From Gnetum montanum (Eukaryota > Streptophyta > Gnetopsida > Gnetales > Gnetaceae), in assembly GCA_015680685.1 (NCBI GenBank), contig MNCI01004881.1, positions 880,980-944,979 on the forward strand: DNA of 64,000 nucleotides, given 5' to 3'. Below, one piece after another: positions 1 to 11,603 of the stretch. The notes under the pieces are model-generated. The model saw nothing but the letters and a program-made list of their open reading frames with translations, was not told the DNA's origin and ran no database searches. Numbering within the stretch: the first letter of the stretch is position 1; each line of letters begins with the position of its first letter. A program made the translations under genes and the position numbers.

Positions 1-373
1 ATTTGAATTATAAGTTTCATCACTCTAGGTAATTCTCTTAAATTTCATTGACAAAGTTGAAAATAATGAGTTGAGAATTGTAAACCTTAGCTCAATAGAT
101 GAGGAGCAAACGCATACATTTAATCACAATGAATGTTACCAAGAGAAGCAATGACAAAAGCACTGTCACAACTAGCATCAAAGTTCGATCAGGAAAGGGG
201 AACTAGTCCTCAAGGCTTTTTGTGAATCCATGGATAAATTCTTAGCTAACTAGGAAGGGCCTTTCCTAGTCACTAAGGCCTACGACAACAGAGCATTCAA
301 GCTTGTTGATCAAGACAAAAATGAGTCTGCCAATCTCATAAACCATTCACACTTGAATCCATACTACATCTAG
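1..373 (+). pseudogene. B0 pol, integrase C-terminal end
   Basis: The segment encodes the extreme C-terminus of integrase, which binds DNA during insertion. A GPF motif (WEGPF, near 236-250) is followed by a stretch reading KAYDNRAFKLVDQDKN and by HLNPYYI with a TAG stop at 371-373. B1 and B2 end the same way (YYI or YYT then stop). The reading frame upstream is broken by several stops. Assignment rests on the GPY/F-type motif and on alignment with the two other B copies. Confidence 0.75.
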
Positions 374-399
374 CATGTAGTACTACACATTAATCAAGT

Positions 400-865
400 A
401 AGATAAGCAGTCATCTGCTATGATGTTAAATTGGCACAAATCATCCGCTACGATGTTAAACTAGCACAAATTGTCCACTATAATGTTAAACTAGCATACA
501 CACAATTCATCTACTATGACACTAAACTAGCATAGCATTCATTTGCTATGATGTTAAACTGCAAAGCACTCATCCACTATAACATTAAACTGGCATAGCA
601 TTCATCCACTACAACACTAAACTATCACAACCCATCCTTGGGTCATGATGTTAACTAGCACAATGCATCCACTATGACTATAAACCAGTAGTCCACCATG
701 ACTTTAAAGTGGCACAACGCATCTGTTATGATGTTAAACTAACACACAGAAATCTACTAGAACTATAAACTAGCATAGCATAGTCTACCAAGACCTTAAA
801 TTGGGTTCATAATCTACTAGGACCTTAAACTAGTAAGGCCACAATCTACCAAGACCTTAAACTAT
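400..865 (+). repeat. B0 30-bp minisatellite after pol
   Basis: Degenerate tandem units of about 30 bp follow the pattern 'ccgctacgatgttaaactagca', with later units reading 'ctaggaccttaaactag'. The same array is near-pristine in B1 (27,785-28,285, opposite strand) and decayed in B2 (52,580-53,150). Most differences are C/T or G/A, which fits loss of methylated cytosine. Tandem repeats in the 3' untranslated region are known for Ogre-type elements. Confidence 0.85.
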
Positions 866-2157
866 GTTTGTGATTGGCCACTAATAATTCCTTCCATCCT
901 CCTGCAAACAAGTGAGTGAGCATAACACTTGCCCCCATTCTACACCATGTAGGCAAGCATGCTATAATTTCAAAATGGAGCACTTGTAATAGGGGTAGCC
1001 TTTGGAGCACTTGTAGCATCTTGGCCCCCTGCAACATTGCTAGCTTTTGAGCACTTACAACGAGGGTGACCTTTAGAGCACTTGTAGCATCTTGGCCCTC
1101 TGTAATGTTGCTGGCTTTTAAGTACTTGCAATGGGGGTAGCCTTTGGAGCACTTGCAGCATCTTCACCCCCTACAACTTATTGGATTTTTTGTCTTGTGT
1201 GGTTTTCTTATCTTTTTAAAGTTGTGTTTGCAAGACAAAGCTTTGATTCATCATGCAAAGGCATCTCTCATCGTAATAGCAAGTCACCACATCGCTCCAG
1301 TGTGCATGATTAGAATAGCTAAGCTTCTCAAGAGTGAACATCCCTATTATCCCAGTATATCCTATTATAGCCTAATCACATCCACTCCTACATCCTAACA
1401 CCCTTTCATTCCCTACATAGTAGATATTGCAAACTCTTTGATGTTCACGTGCTATAACCACATGGCACCCTCTTCAAGTCAAACTACAAAACCTAGGGCA
1501 GATGTAACATAATCTATCCTATGAAAATCCTCTAATGAATGATCAAAGCCTAGGTGGATATAGCACAAGTTATCCTAGGGAGGAAACACCTATCATATAC
1601 ATGTAACGTAGTTTCACAAACATCAAAGAAAATCCCATCTAGTGACATGCAACCCACTTGATGGAAAGCACCTCACAATAAGCATTTAGCAACGTGTAGA
1701 GCCCAAAGCAAGCTTGCCCCATAATAAATAGTAAGAAAAATAAAAAAAAGAGAGAAAATAAATAAAAAGAGCAAAAGGGAAAGAGCACGTCCCCAAGTAG
1801 CTTAACATTGCTGCAATTTCGCAGTTGGTCTAGCCCTAAATCCACCTTGACTCTCTCACAAGCACTCCAATGAGAGGTCAACATTTTCAAGAGCAAGCCA
1901 CTCCAGTGCCATGGTCACCATCAGCCATGGCATCATAATACTCCTTTTTCACCTTATCTTCTCCTTTTTTATCCCCAACACATCACCTACACCTTCTCTT
2001 ACTTTTCACCTATCATCTAGCATGCCCTTATCCATAGCACTCTTTGAGCACGGTGTAGCGTTATCCGCTCTCACACCAAAGAGTGATGTTGGTGCCAAGC
2101 CTATTGTGATGTTTTGCTATTCATTTTTTATGTCTCTTAGGCCACCCCTCCAAATGT
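866..2157 (+). other. B0 3' untranslated region
   Basis: No convincing protein is encoded here. The stretch aligns along its length with B2 53,160-54,555, for example around the shared CACATGGCA..CCTCTT block. It contains a 71-bp tandem repeat (listed separately) and A/G-rich and T-rich tracts near 1,725-1,790 and 1,935-2,000. Confidence 0.7.
966..1175 (+). repeat. 71-bp tandem repeat, about 3 copies
   Basis: Units starting gtagcctttggagcacttg begin at 995, 1,066 and 1,137, a constant spacing of 71 bp. Each contains 'agcatcttggccc' and 'ttgctggcttt'. The equivalent region of B2 (53,270-53,560) has related words such as 'tagcac' and 'ggcatttttct' but no clear 71-bp periodicity, so the array may have expanded in B0 only. 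Confidence 0.8.
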
Positions 2158-2170
2158 CAACAAAGAGGGA
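2158..2170 (+). promoter_or_regulatory. B0 polypurine tract
   Basis: CAACAAAGAGGGA lies directly before the LTR start (TGAAACACC). B2 has CAACAAAGAGG at 54,556-54,566, and B1 has the same tract on the minus strand near 26,678-26,690. This is the primer site for plus-strand DNA synthesis. Confidence 0.75.
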
Positions 2171-2949
2171 TGAATGAAACACCACCAAATTTAGACTACA
2201 ACATTTCGACTGCAATTTCTTCTAAGTGTTGAGATTATGCTCAACCACAGTTGAGTGTAGTCAACCTCTTGTAGAGAGCATATTCAACATGAAAGGCCAT
2301 TTTCTCATAGTTTTGGCTAAGTGTTAAGACTATTCTCAATCTCAATAGGGAGCATAGTTAGCCTCCAATGGAGAACATAATCAACATGAAGTCTAATTTT
2401 GCAAATTTTTCTAAGTACTAGGACTATGCTATCCACTGTTCCAAAGCATAGTTAGCCTTCAATGGAGAGTGTAGTTAGCACATAGCCATTTTTTGCAAAT
2501 TTTTCTAAGTGTGAGACTATGCTTTCTCCCAGTCTAGAGTGTAGTCAAGCATAGTCAACCAAAATGGTCTCTAGTGGCCTCCACAATGCAACAACAGCAC
2601 TTAGCTTAGCTCCAACTCATCTTTGGCAAGCGTAGTTAGCAAAAATGCTTTTTTTGTACCCCCTTTTGGCCCTAAAATTGTAACTATGCTTGACCCCATG
2701 TAAGATAGTGAAGAGCATAGTCCTGGAGTGTAGTCTCCAAGTTGCATTTTCTAGGTACCCTATAGTCTCCTCAACATACACATGTAGTTGGCAACGTAGT
2801 CACAATCGTGCAATCTCACAGAGTCCAACAAAGCACAATAAAGCACAACACCACACACCCACTAGAAAGCGTGGTTGGATGACAACATAGTCCCAACTAT
2901 CCCCTCTGCCATGTGGCAGCCATCCGATGTTTCACGCTAACCCTAGACC

Positions 2950-2957
2950 TATAAATA
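2950..2957 (+). promoter_or_regulatory. TATA box of B0 LTR
   Basis: TATAAATA lies in the context ccctagacctataaatacc. It occurs at the same LTR position in both B2 LTRs (near 37,973 and 55,452) and on the minus strand in B1 (26,062-26,072). Family B transcription would start about 30 bp downstream. Confidence 0.65.
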
Positions 2958-3305
2958 CCCACACCCTCAATGTTTTCAAGATTGGAAAAAATCTAGGTTG
3001 ACAAATTTCAAGGTTGGAAAATTGGCAAACCAAAGACTTGGAAAACATAAGGAGCACTTGAGAGAAAACCAAAGGCACATTGGCAAAGTTGCAAACCACC
3101 ACAGCCCACTACAATCCACTAGAATACCATAGTTAATGGTACACTATGATGGCCAACTTGGTAGATGTAAACATCTTGGCGGAATGCTAGTCTTCATGGC
3201 CAAACACCCCCAAGACTATGAGTACATTGTCCACTACGCCTATTGTATGTCATGTAACTTCTAACCCCTTTTTGTGTTAACTATTCTAAACCCCATTTAG
3301 GATGG

Positions 3306-3308
<3 letters not shown>

Positions 3309-3355
<47 letters not shown>
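3309..3355 (+). repeat. (TC)n microsatellite in B0 LTR
   Basis: An uninterrupted run of about 23 TC units lies in the R/U5 part of the LTR. The B2 LTRs have only short C/T-rich words here ('ctttctctctctctc', near 55,787), so the run expanded in B0. Confidence 0.95.
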
Positions 3356-3359
<4 letters not shown>

Positions 3360-3704
3360 ATTTTTCACATTTTCTTTGCATTTTAAATTATTTCACCACA
3401 AGTCATGCCTAAAAATATGCTTGAGCGATGGTCTACATGCATTGATACCCTCATTTTTGTCAAAAAATCTTGACTATGCGTGACCCCACACACACCGTTG
3501 ACACCGCTTGAACACTTAGCACCATCTTGTGCATCATAGCTAACCATGCTACACCCTAGTTGCATTCGGTAAGTCCTTATTCTATCGAAAAGACCATTTA
3601 GTGCACCCTGTCTCTACCTCTAGTAGGCCCTCATGCAGATTCAAGGTTAGGCTATGCACCCATGGACCTTGGTGTTTTAGCCGTCAATGTTTTTGGTTGT
3701 TACA

Positions 3705-5490
3705 CCTGACTGGTCTAGACCATTTTATATCACGATGGATGCATCTAATTATGCCTTGAGAGATATGCTTATGCAATTGGATGACTAAAAACATTCATAT
3801 TATATCCACTATGCAAGGTGAAGCATTGTAGGTTCACAACTCAATTATACCACCACAAAGAAAGAACTAATGGCGGTGGTATATGCTCTAGAAAAATTCA
3901 AGCACTATGTGCTTGGATATAAAGTGTTTATGCACACTAACCATAGTGTCATCCATTTCCTAATGAATAAGCCAATGTTAAGCCCCCATGTCATATGATG
4001 GTTGGTGATCTTGCAAGAATTTGATCTTACAATAATAGATCAAAAGGGAACTTAGAATGTGATCGTTGACCATCTCTCTTAGTTACGATGGGATGACAAA
4101 GAGGAGGAGAGCTCACTCTTTGATCATTTTTTAGATGAACTTCTCTTTGCTATTGTAATAAATGAACAAATGCCCATAGAACCAAAATGGTATGATGGCA
4201 TCCTCACTTATCTTCTTACTCAAGAGACATCACAAGATTTGGACTATAAGAAGAAACAATAGTTTCTTCATCAAGCTAGATGTTTTATGCAAATAAATGG
4301 ACACATTTACAAGCCATGTGTTGATGGCCTGGTTGGTTGATGTGTACCTAATGCTAATCAACTACATGTTCTCCAAGATGCTCATGAGGATCCTTGTGGA
4401 AGCCACTATGTTGAGAGATACACGACCATTAAGATCCTAATGGTAGGGTATTGTTGGCCAATCATCTTCAAGGACATCCACCAATTTATTCACTCTTGTG
4501 AATGCTATCAACGAGCTGGTGGGATGACTACATAACCAGAGAGACCTCAATAATGGATTCAACCACTAAAACCCTTTGACATGTGGGGCATCAACTTCAT
4601 GAGTCCCATCACACCCATGTCAAATGGAAAGGCATATATAATCATCGTTGTTGATTACTACATAAAATGGACAAAAGAAATAGTTATCATTGACTGTACA
4701 TCTTTCACTATTGTGTAGTTTGTACATTAAAATGTTGTGAACAAGTTTGGGGTGCTACATGCACTAATTTTTGACAATGAAACCCATTTTACAAGTGCTA
4801 CTTTTTGCAAGATTATACAATGCTTGGGGGTTGAATATTAATTAATAATACCCTACCACCCCCAAGCCAATGGTCAAGCAGAAGTTACCAATAAGGAGAT
4901 CACGAAGATCTTAACAAGAATTATTAGCAAATATAGAAAAGACTAGAGCAAAAAATTAAACAATGCCCTCTAGGCATATTGCTCAACATGGAAACTTCCT
5001 ATAGGCTACTTTTCCTATGATCTTGTATACGAAAAATTACCAACTTTAACTATTAAATTCAAGATCTATATACTTTCAACAGCCTATGACTTGGACCTTG
5101 ACCTTAGCCTAGCACAAAAGAAAGATTAATCAACCTGAATATGCTAGATGAAAATTGATTGGTAGCCCTATCCTTGAATGAAGTGCATAATGCATTCAAC
5201 AAAAAGTGTCATGACCTTAGAACACTGAAAGAGAATTTCAATTGGAAAATAAGGTTCTCTACTAGAACCCCCCACACTCAACTTAATGAACTAAGTTCCA
5301 AACATTGTGGGAAGGGCTTTACATCATTTATAAAACCTTTTCTTCTAGGGCCATGTTGATCTACAAACTTGAGAGCCTAGAAAAAAAGTAGCTAGTCAAC
5401 ATGCAATAAATCAAACCTTTCCATGAACCCATGTAAGCTAGTGAAAGCAACACCTTAATAGATGAACAACCTTGCTCAATTTTTTGGATC
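3705..5490 (+). pseudogene. A1 pol: RNase H and integrase, decayed
   Basis: The RNase H part is readable from about 3,720: YYIHYA, SQLNYTTTKKELMAVVYALE, FLMNKP and LQEFDLT are typical of Athila-group pol. Integrase follows: zinc-binding histidines and cysteines near 4,380-4,510 (DAHE..SHY, then CECYQ), FDMWGINFM with the expected catalytic Asp changed to Asn, FDNETHF for the second core motif, and YHPQANGQAE before the third catalytic Glu. Stops break every frame (for example near 3,788, 4,260, 4,340 and 4,716). All three A copies align throughout. The protein would have copied RNA into DNA and inserted it, but this copy is inactive. Confidence 0.85.
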
Positions 5491-5501
5491 TCCTCCTTCC
5501 A

Positions 5502-5519
5502 ACTCAATTATGTGGGAGA
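5502..5519 (+). promoter_or_regulatory. Internal polypurine-tract-like site after pol (decayed)
   Basis: ACTCAATTATGTGGGAGA stands where A3 (21,004) and A2 (60,284) have TTAGTCATGGGGGAGA. Those match the real 3' polypurine tract (TTTAGTCATGGGGG at 10,657). Several bases have mutated here. Confidence 0.5.
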
Positions 5520-7059
5520 TGGCCATCCATGCTAATCATATACATGGCTCCTTAGTCTTTCTATATTTTATTTTACACATTTTTATTTTTTCAAATTGTT
5601 TATTTAACATGTTTTTCATTTTAAATTGTTTTCCTATTTTAATCCATTTTTTGTTTTACACCATCGTTAGTACATTTAATTTTTTCTTGAATATTTTACA
5701 CTTTCTTATATATTTTACTTTATTTTAGTGTGATTTTCTAATTTCTCTTAATAAACATGCTTTATGCCAACATAACACAATGGTGATGTAGCTATTGCTA
5801 ATGGTGGTTTGTGCTTAATGTTTTTGTTTACTAATGTCTGGTTTCTATTTTTTGAATTTTTGTACTAATCACTAAGACATGGTTTCTTTTTCATGGAATA
5901 AGCAGTGAGTCCACGACATCCACCCATCCACAAAAATCTATGGTTTTTCTCATTTTTGGAATATGAGGTCCCTTTCATTAAATAAACATTTAATAAATTT
6001 GTGATCTTGTTGGTTTCCAAAATTAGAAAGGATTCAAAGGTTTGCACAGGGTGTGACTTCAAGAGGACTTAATACTTTTTGTACTCTTCTACTTACTTGG
6101 GTATGTGAGTGTTTTCATGGATTCCTTACCATTTCATGTCGACCATAAATGGAAGTTAAATAAGTCTTTGCATGGTATGGTTCTCATTTGAAAAAAATAA
6201 AAAAAAAAAGAATATATATATATATATAATGGTGACTATTCAAAGCACACCCCTTAAACAACTAAATAGACTACAAGCATTGGTTATGGAACTAGAACGA
6301 CATGCTACCCATGTTTAAAGGTCCCCTCTAACTAAGGCCCTCTCTCACTTCCTACTTCTTTTTTCTTCTCTTTAAGAAATGGTGGTTGTTCTATGCAAGC
6401 ACTCTTGTATCTCAAGGGAGTGTATTAGTCTTAGAGTGGTGATGCAAAGTCACTGAAAATGCTTAGTTTTGGTGTAAAGTAAGGATGGATCTTCTTCGGT
6501 TATTTAAACACAAATCCACAAGGGACTTCTTATGACCTCAATTTAAAACTCCATTCCACCTTCTCCACCATCCATTCATGCTACCCTTAACTCACCATAG
6601 TACCAATGTCCATGTTCTTGTTCGATGTCTTCCTCTGACGTACTTGAATTCTTTGATAGAATCTTCTGAGTTTTGGTTCTTAACTTTCATAAACCATTAA
6701 TCACCTATGGGACCCATCAACTCCTTGGGTTGAGGTTCTGCAAGAGTAAAAAAGGGCATGTACTTACTATGGGGAGGATCCAGTTGCATATCTTTTGGTT
6801 GGGTTTGTTAAGCATCTTATCCTTAGGCATTATTGTAATTAGAATCTTTTGTACACCCATCTCCTACATCCAACCGTGTGCTCCTTTAAGTATTTTCTCT
6901 AATTTACACATTCTCCATCAAATTTTTGAATTTCTAAGCTTTCAAAGATCCTCTTCAATGATTTCACCATATTCTTGGCTTTTCTGGGACTCCATAGACC
7001 CCAAATTCATTCAAAAATTTCTTGTATTTTTTTAATATTCCAATTTGAAGACTTTTACA
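5520..7059 (+). other. A1 region between pol and ORF-X
   Basis: No protein can be supported. The first 300 bases are T-rich. Near 6,159 'aataag' (AATAAA in the other copies) is followed about 28 bp later by an A-rich run (6,191-6,210), like a fossil mRNA 3' end. The rest matches 21,700-22,540 (A3) and 61,030-61,860 (A2) base by base with indels. Confidence 0.6.
6190..6229 (+). repeat. A-rich and (AT)n tract
   Basis: A run of A's interrupted by single T and G is followed by about nine AT units. The same position is A8 in A3 (21,684-21,691) and a long A-rich run in A2 (60,968-61,020). Length variation suggests slippage on an ancestral poly(A) tract. Confidence 0.85.
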
Positions 7060-7160
7060 GACCCCATAAATGGGATCCCATTGATGAAGCCCATGTGTAT
7101 ACATGGCCCCATATATGCATCTCCATCGACACAGTGAAAACATCCTATATATATGCATGA
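7060..7160 (+). promoter_or_regulatory. A1 internal LTR-like promoter of ORF-X (decayed)
   Basis: The words GATCCCATTGATGAAGCCC and CTCCATCGACACAGTGAAAA precede CTATATATATGCATGACC, a TATA-like element. The LTR U3 has the same kind of CCCCATCGATG words before its TATAAATA. The segment is matched by A3 22,545-22,640 and A2 61,875-61,970. Promoter function is inferred from this layout. Confidence 0.5.
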
Positions 7161-7295
7161 CCTTCTTTGAAATTTTCACATTTGCTCTCAAACGCTCAAG
7201 GAGTTTTTATAGTAGAGCCAAGAACCTTCAAGAGCCCATAACTTCCTAACTGTTTATCTAAATCACTCCATTCTTTGACCTTGTAGCTTCCAAAG

Positions 7296-7591
7296 GTAAG
7301 CTCTTAGTCATGGGGGCCACAAACATAACACTTTTTATTGAGAATTTTTTAACATTTTTCTCTAACTCCCACAAAGTTTTAACTAAGGAATCAACATTAA
7401 AACACCAAATTATAGAACATAAACCCTTTCAACGAGCTCCAATGACACTTATAATAAAAAATTAATTAATAAAATAACTAATCTACCATAGTCCAACTGT
7501 AGGCAAGTGTAACTAATTGACAAGATAAGATACCCAAATATTCTAAGTTACACATTATATCTACTAATCCAAGGATGTGTTATGACTACAA
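7296..7591 (+). other. A1 ORF-X 5'UTR intron
   Basis: The donor CAAAG/GTAAGCT at 7,295-7,302 is a full consensus. The acceptor has decayed from TTACAG (A3) to CTACAA just before the ORF-X ATG (7,592). Length is 296 bp against 292 bp in A3. A copy of the polypurine motif, TTAGTCATGGGGG, lies at 7,304-7,316, 8 bases inside the intron. Confidence 0.55.
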
Positions 7592-10490
7592 ATGAAACTA
7601 AGAGGCAAATAGACATAAGAAGGAGGGTTGTCTTAACCAAGGGAAAAAAACCAAGAATGGGAAGGGGCTAAGAATAGGTCCAAGAAGAATCAATCGCAAC
7701 CCATACTATAGGACCTCTTAGGGAGGAGGCTAAAGTGAAGTCTATTTGTTAGATTCCAAAATAGGTGGGAGCAACAAAACATTCCCACTGGGATGAGGCA
7801 CCAACTCAATAAGTGAGCCTTGAGGTGACCTTGATGGAAGCCTGCCTAAAACAAATCAAATCAAGCAAGGTCTAGAAAATAGTGTTTTAAAAGTTGAACT
7901 TTGGCTCTTTCTTAGAGCAAGCATCTAAAGAGGTACAAGGCCAACTAAAGACCTCTCCCATGTGACCAATTATTACTTCCAATGGGAGATGTTCCTATTT
8001 TGAAGCAAAACGTAGGCCAATTCAATGATCAAGATCAAGGAAATTTCAGTGTCCTACTTGGTGCAAGCCATTACAGAGGCACTTGCATTACCTGAAACTA
8101 GGGTGAATCTCGCTAAGATTCAGATGTAGGTGAATCCTAACATTAAAAAGGAATGGGTTCAGTGGTGCTCTGGTGTTGATTGTAAGAAGTATGATGCACT
8201 CACACTTACAAAAAGAATCTATTACAAGATTGTGAACTTTCACCTAAATCCCACAATGAGGCCTAGCAAAATCACTATCTTTTCTTCCCATGTGTATGCT
8301 GCTCTAAGTGAAAGATTCCTAGTCAACCTTTCACAACTAATGTATCTAGAGATACAGAAGAGGTTCAAGTAGAATGAATGTAGAAGGAAGGAAATCTCCT
8401 TCCCATGCCTCATCAGAAAACTATTTTGAAGGGGAGGAATAGCCTACTATACTAATGATGTTTTCTGATGTGCTATGATCGCTAATTGGATAGAGATGAT
8501 GAAGGATAAAACTCCTATAACAATAATTCAAGAAGAGAACTAGCAGCCACCACCTCCACCTGCCACTCAAAGAATATTGTCAAACATTGTTGCAACATTT
8601 AAAAAGTTGCATGAATTTCGAGACTGCCTCTTGAGTAAGAAAGACCAATAGGTAGGCATGAGTGGTGGAGACCCATCTATGTACTACCCAAAAATGAATA
8701 ACCTAAAAGAGGTGGCTTGAACAGTCAGCCTGATGGGGGGAGGTGGATCCATTTTCTCTACCCAATGAATGCAGTTGTCCACAAGGTCAAATCCTAGTGC
8801 CAAAGACGTAACATTATCTCTCTTAGAATAACAAATATTAGAAATTTTTGGGAATGCTATGACCTTTTGGTGTGCTTAGAGGAGGGCAAGGGAGCAACAG
8901 TATTGGTGATGTAGCACTAAGGACAAGAAACAACAGTAGAGGTGGTTGCTAATATAATCGCTAAGATACTCAATGCACCTGTGACATCTATACCAAACAT
9001 CATTGCACTTAAAAATGTGTAAATGTTCATAAGAACCATAAGCAGTAGACTAAGTGCAACATAGCATGAACAACTACTAGACCAACTACTAGGAATTGGA
9101 CAACCACTTTTGGATGTCTTTGACCTTTAGGATAGTATAACTGCAACCTAATTAGAGCTGCTACAAAAAATGGGTAAGAATATTATTTTGGAAGGATAAC
9201 TTGAAACAACCAAGGAGCTGAATGAATGCTTGGCTATAGAAGTTGCTAAACTGAGAGCCTAGACTATCGACCTTGCATTTCTCAACCCAACATTAACAAG
9301 AGATGAAGCTCTTGAATAACTTCACACCAAGTTGAATGGTGTTAAGGGTGTGATGGAGATGGTGGTGTTCTACTGATCCTTGGCAAAGGCCACCCAACAT
9401 GAAATTCATAAAGCCTTGAATCTAACCCACCAAGAGAATGTACACTTGATCATAGAAAATCATTGCCTACAAAACATTGATGTGCATAAACAATAATTAA
9501 TTGATTTTATCCATCAACAGTAGGAGCAACTAGCCAAAGCAAATACAAAGTTAAGGAGATTGGTAGCCAAGAATAGAAACCTCTCCATGGAGGAGGTCTG
9601 TACCCTTCCTCAAAATACTACAATAGAAGTAGTCACATAGAAATTAGAGGCTCTCAAATTTGCAAGAGTCAAAAATCACTACTAGGACCAAGTCAGCCTA
9701 AAGAAGGAAATAAATGAGAAGCATATTGAAGTAGCAAAGGCAAAGATGAATGAGACCCTCTAACAACTCTAACAAGGATGTAAATTATGATAGTCCATTG
9801 TGGTTAGGATTAATCAATACAATAAAGCAAAAATTTTCCTAAAGAAGTTGTAGTTAGAGGATATGACTAAATATATGAAGTTTGCCAACCTTCTATATGC
9901 AAACCTAGTTATGTTAACTACTAGATGGTCATGGTTAGAATTGGAAAAGTAGGTGGCCATCTCATACTTCTTGTATGAGGCTAAGTTCAAGCATCACAAG
10001 GGCACCAAGCAAAAGCTTATAGTGGTAAACATTGAACTCAAGGTTATCATGGGCAAATATACCAATCAGAGCTCCACTATTGAGAGCCTGGATAAAAAAA
10101 TGAATGACTACCAAGAGCTGCAAAACATAGTTAGGGCATTCAATGTTGCATGCAAATAATTCACTACCTAATTCATCAACACCAAGGAGTTATTCTCATT
10201 AATACCCTATCTATGGGATATCCCCATTCTAGCCCACATTGGCAATGTCGTGTGGATTTTGAATGATCTTCAGAGCAAGGAGAAGAAGATGAAAGCATTA
10301 GTATATATGCCTTTTTCCTTTCACCAAAGGTAGTATCTATAATAGGACAACCACAACCACCTCAACCACCATGTGTGCTTGAAGCTAGTGAAGGTCCTTC
10401 AAAATCTTAGGGACCTCCACCGCCTAGGACTATTTCATCTTCTCAACCATCTTCATGTCATCAGAAGATGTGCTATCTAGTTTGAGTAGT
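7592..10490 (+). pseudogene. A1 ORF-X: unknown protein with C-terminal coiled coil
   Basis: This gene sits between pol and the 3' LTR, the slot where Athila elements carry an env-like gene. The N-terminal third (about 8,000-8,500) encodes a globular region: LVQAITEALALPET, then MNPNIKKEWVQWCSGVD, TLTKRIYYKIVNFHL and SHVYAAL. It resembles in outline the 'putative plant transposon protein' domain found beside many plant elements. The middle (about 9,100-10,160) is rich in K, E, L and Q and reads as a coiled coil. The C-terminus is proline-rich (PPPP near 10,420). Numerous TAG/TAA stops break it. No membrane segment or signal peptide is evident, so it is not an obvious envelope protein. Function unknown. 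Confidence 0.6.
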
Positions 10491-10656
10491 CATATCATGG
10501 TGTTCAATTTTCTATTATGAACACCATAAATTTTGTAATGATGCCAATCTATACACCCAAGCACTCAATTTTGTTATGTCAATTTTTTATGTCAAGTATC
10601 AGTTAATAATCCCATACCTTCCCAATTTTGTAAAGGAACTTGATGATGAGTTTCCA

Positions 10657-10672
10657 TTTAGTCATGGGGGCA
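10657..10672 (+). promoter_or_regulatory. A1 3' polypurine tract
   Basis: TTTAGTCATGGGGGCA abuts the LTR start TGATGAAGCG. The same motif precedes the A3 3' LTR (35,892) and, on the minus strand, the A4 LTR (63,266). Confidence 0.8.
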
Positions 10673-11603
10673 TGATGAAGCGTCATAATGTTGTGCCAAC
10701 GTGCCCCTATCGACATGGCCTCGTTGACAAGCCATGGGGCCCTATCTAAGTGGTATTGCCCTATTGACGGGGCCATGTCAACGTAGCATTTACTACATTT
10801 ATGAGGCCCCATCAATGCAGCTCCATAATAAAGTTTATAAATACATACTCATCCATCGTGTTATAGAAGGGCTTGTCATAGTTGTAGCAGAGCTCTTACA
10901 GTTTATTCATTTGAGAGTTAGAATATTTTTCTGAGTACCCATAACATGAGTTAAATAGTGTACAGATCTTTATTCAAGCACTAATGTACCTAAGCACAAT
11001 AGCGTGAATGAAAATAAAGGTGAGATTTTTGGTAAACCTTGTAGCACTTGGAAATAGATTAATTATTTATTTATGGATTTAATGTTTTATGAAATTTTAT
11101 TTAATGCTCTAAGTAATTAAATAATTAATTTGGCTAAATTAAGCTAGATTAAGTAGCAATTAATTAAGCACATAATTATGATCAATTTGAGCATATCCTT
11201 GGCACTTGGTACTCTCAGTAACACTTAATGTTTGGTAACCCAGTAGCACTAAACATGTTCAGGATGTGTACAACAAGTGGGAATGAATGCCTATGTTAGG
11301 ATTAGTTAGGTGTAGTTAATTAGATTAAATTAGCAATTGAATTACTTCATTCCTTCCATCCTTTGTTTTAAGCACCCAGAACATAAAACATAAAAAAAAT
11401 AAAAATCATATGCCTCAATTACACTTAATCATACCTTTGCATATCACAAGGGTAATTGGGAAGACAACGAGTGACTATTAGGAAAATTTCATTTCCTAAA
11501 GACCAATGTATCGAAAGACATAAAATCCATGGAATTCGACAAAATCACGCATGAACACTTAGTGATTTATATGGTTGAGCATAGGGATACTTGCCACTCA
11601 TCA
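10673..11603 (+). repeat. A1 3' LTR (931 bp)
   Basis: Starts TGATGAAGCG and ends CCACTCATCA, so the terminal 6 bases are an inverted repeat. U3 has repeated CCCCATCGA/TCGATG-type words, then a TATA box (TTATAAATA near 10,836). The U5 end (about 11,400-11,603) is close to those of A2, A3 and A4. Beyond 11,603 the sequence is a different, older A-like relic. Confidence 0.85.

Larger units (their letters stand above)
1..3704 (+). mobile_element. B0: 3' part of a Tat/Ogre-like Ty3/gypsy element
   Basis: This is the right-hand part of a family B retrotransposon whose 5' part lies outside the window. In order it holds the integrase C-terminus, a 30-bp minisatellite, a 3' untranslated region, a polypurine tract and a 3' LTR. 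Every segment is matched by B2 (52,300-56,138), and pol end, minisatellite, PPT and LTR also by B1. It is inserted in the pol gene of A1: A1 RNase H sequence starts directly after the LTR, where A2 and A3 have uninterrupted pol. CpG is strongly depleted, so the copy is old. Confidence 0.85.
2175..3704 (+). repeat. B0 3' LTR (1,530 bp)
   Basis: The LTR starts TGAAACACC and ends GTTGTTACA. The LTRs of B1 (1,452 bp) and B2 (1,566 bp) have the same start, end and length class. U3 holds about four tandem units of roughly 110 bp built around 'tttttctaagtgt..gactatgct..agcatagt'. A TATA box (TATAAATA, 2,950-2,957) sits in 'ggcctataaatacccta'-like context, as in both B2 LTRs. The segment after the TATA is R/U5. 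Immediately beyond 3,704, A1 pol resumes. Confidence 0.85.
3705..11603 (+). mobile_element. A1: Athila-like Ty3/gypsy element, 3' part
   Basis: A1 starts in the window inside pol (RNase H), where B0 is inserted. It continues with integrase, a long inter-gene region, ORF-X, a polypurine tract and a 3' LTR. Order and sequence match A3 (from 19,210) and A2 (from 58,490). CpG-depleted, with many nonsense changes. Confidence 0.85.

Noticed and set aside
5462-5728. Env-like membrane protein just after A1 pol
   Set aside because: The hydrophobic frame is made by a T-rich tract that follows the pol end in all three A copies. It is not preserved as a frame in A2 and A3.
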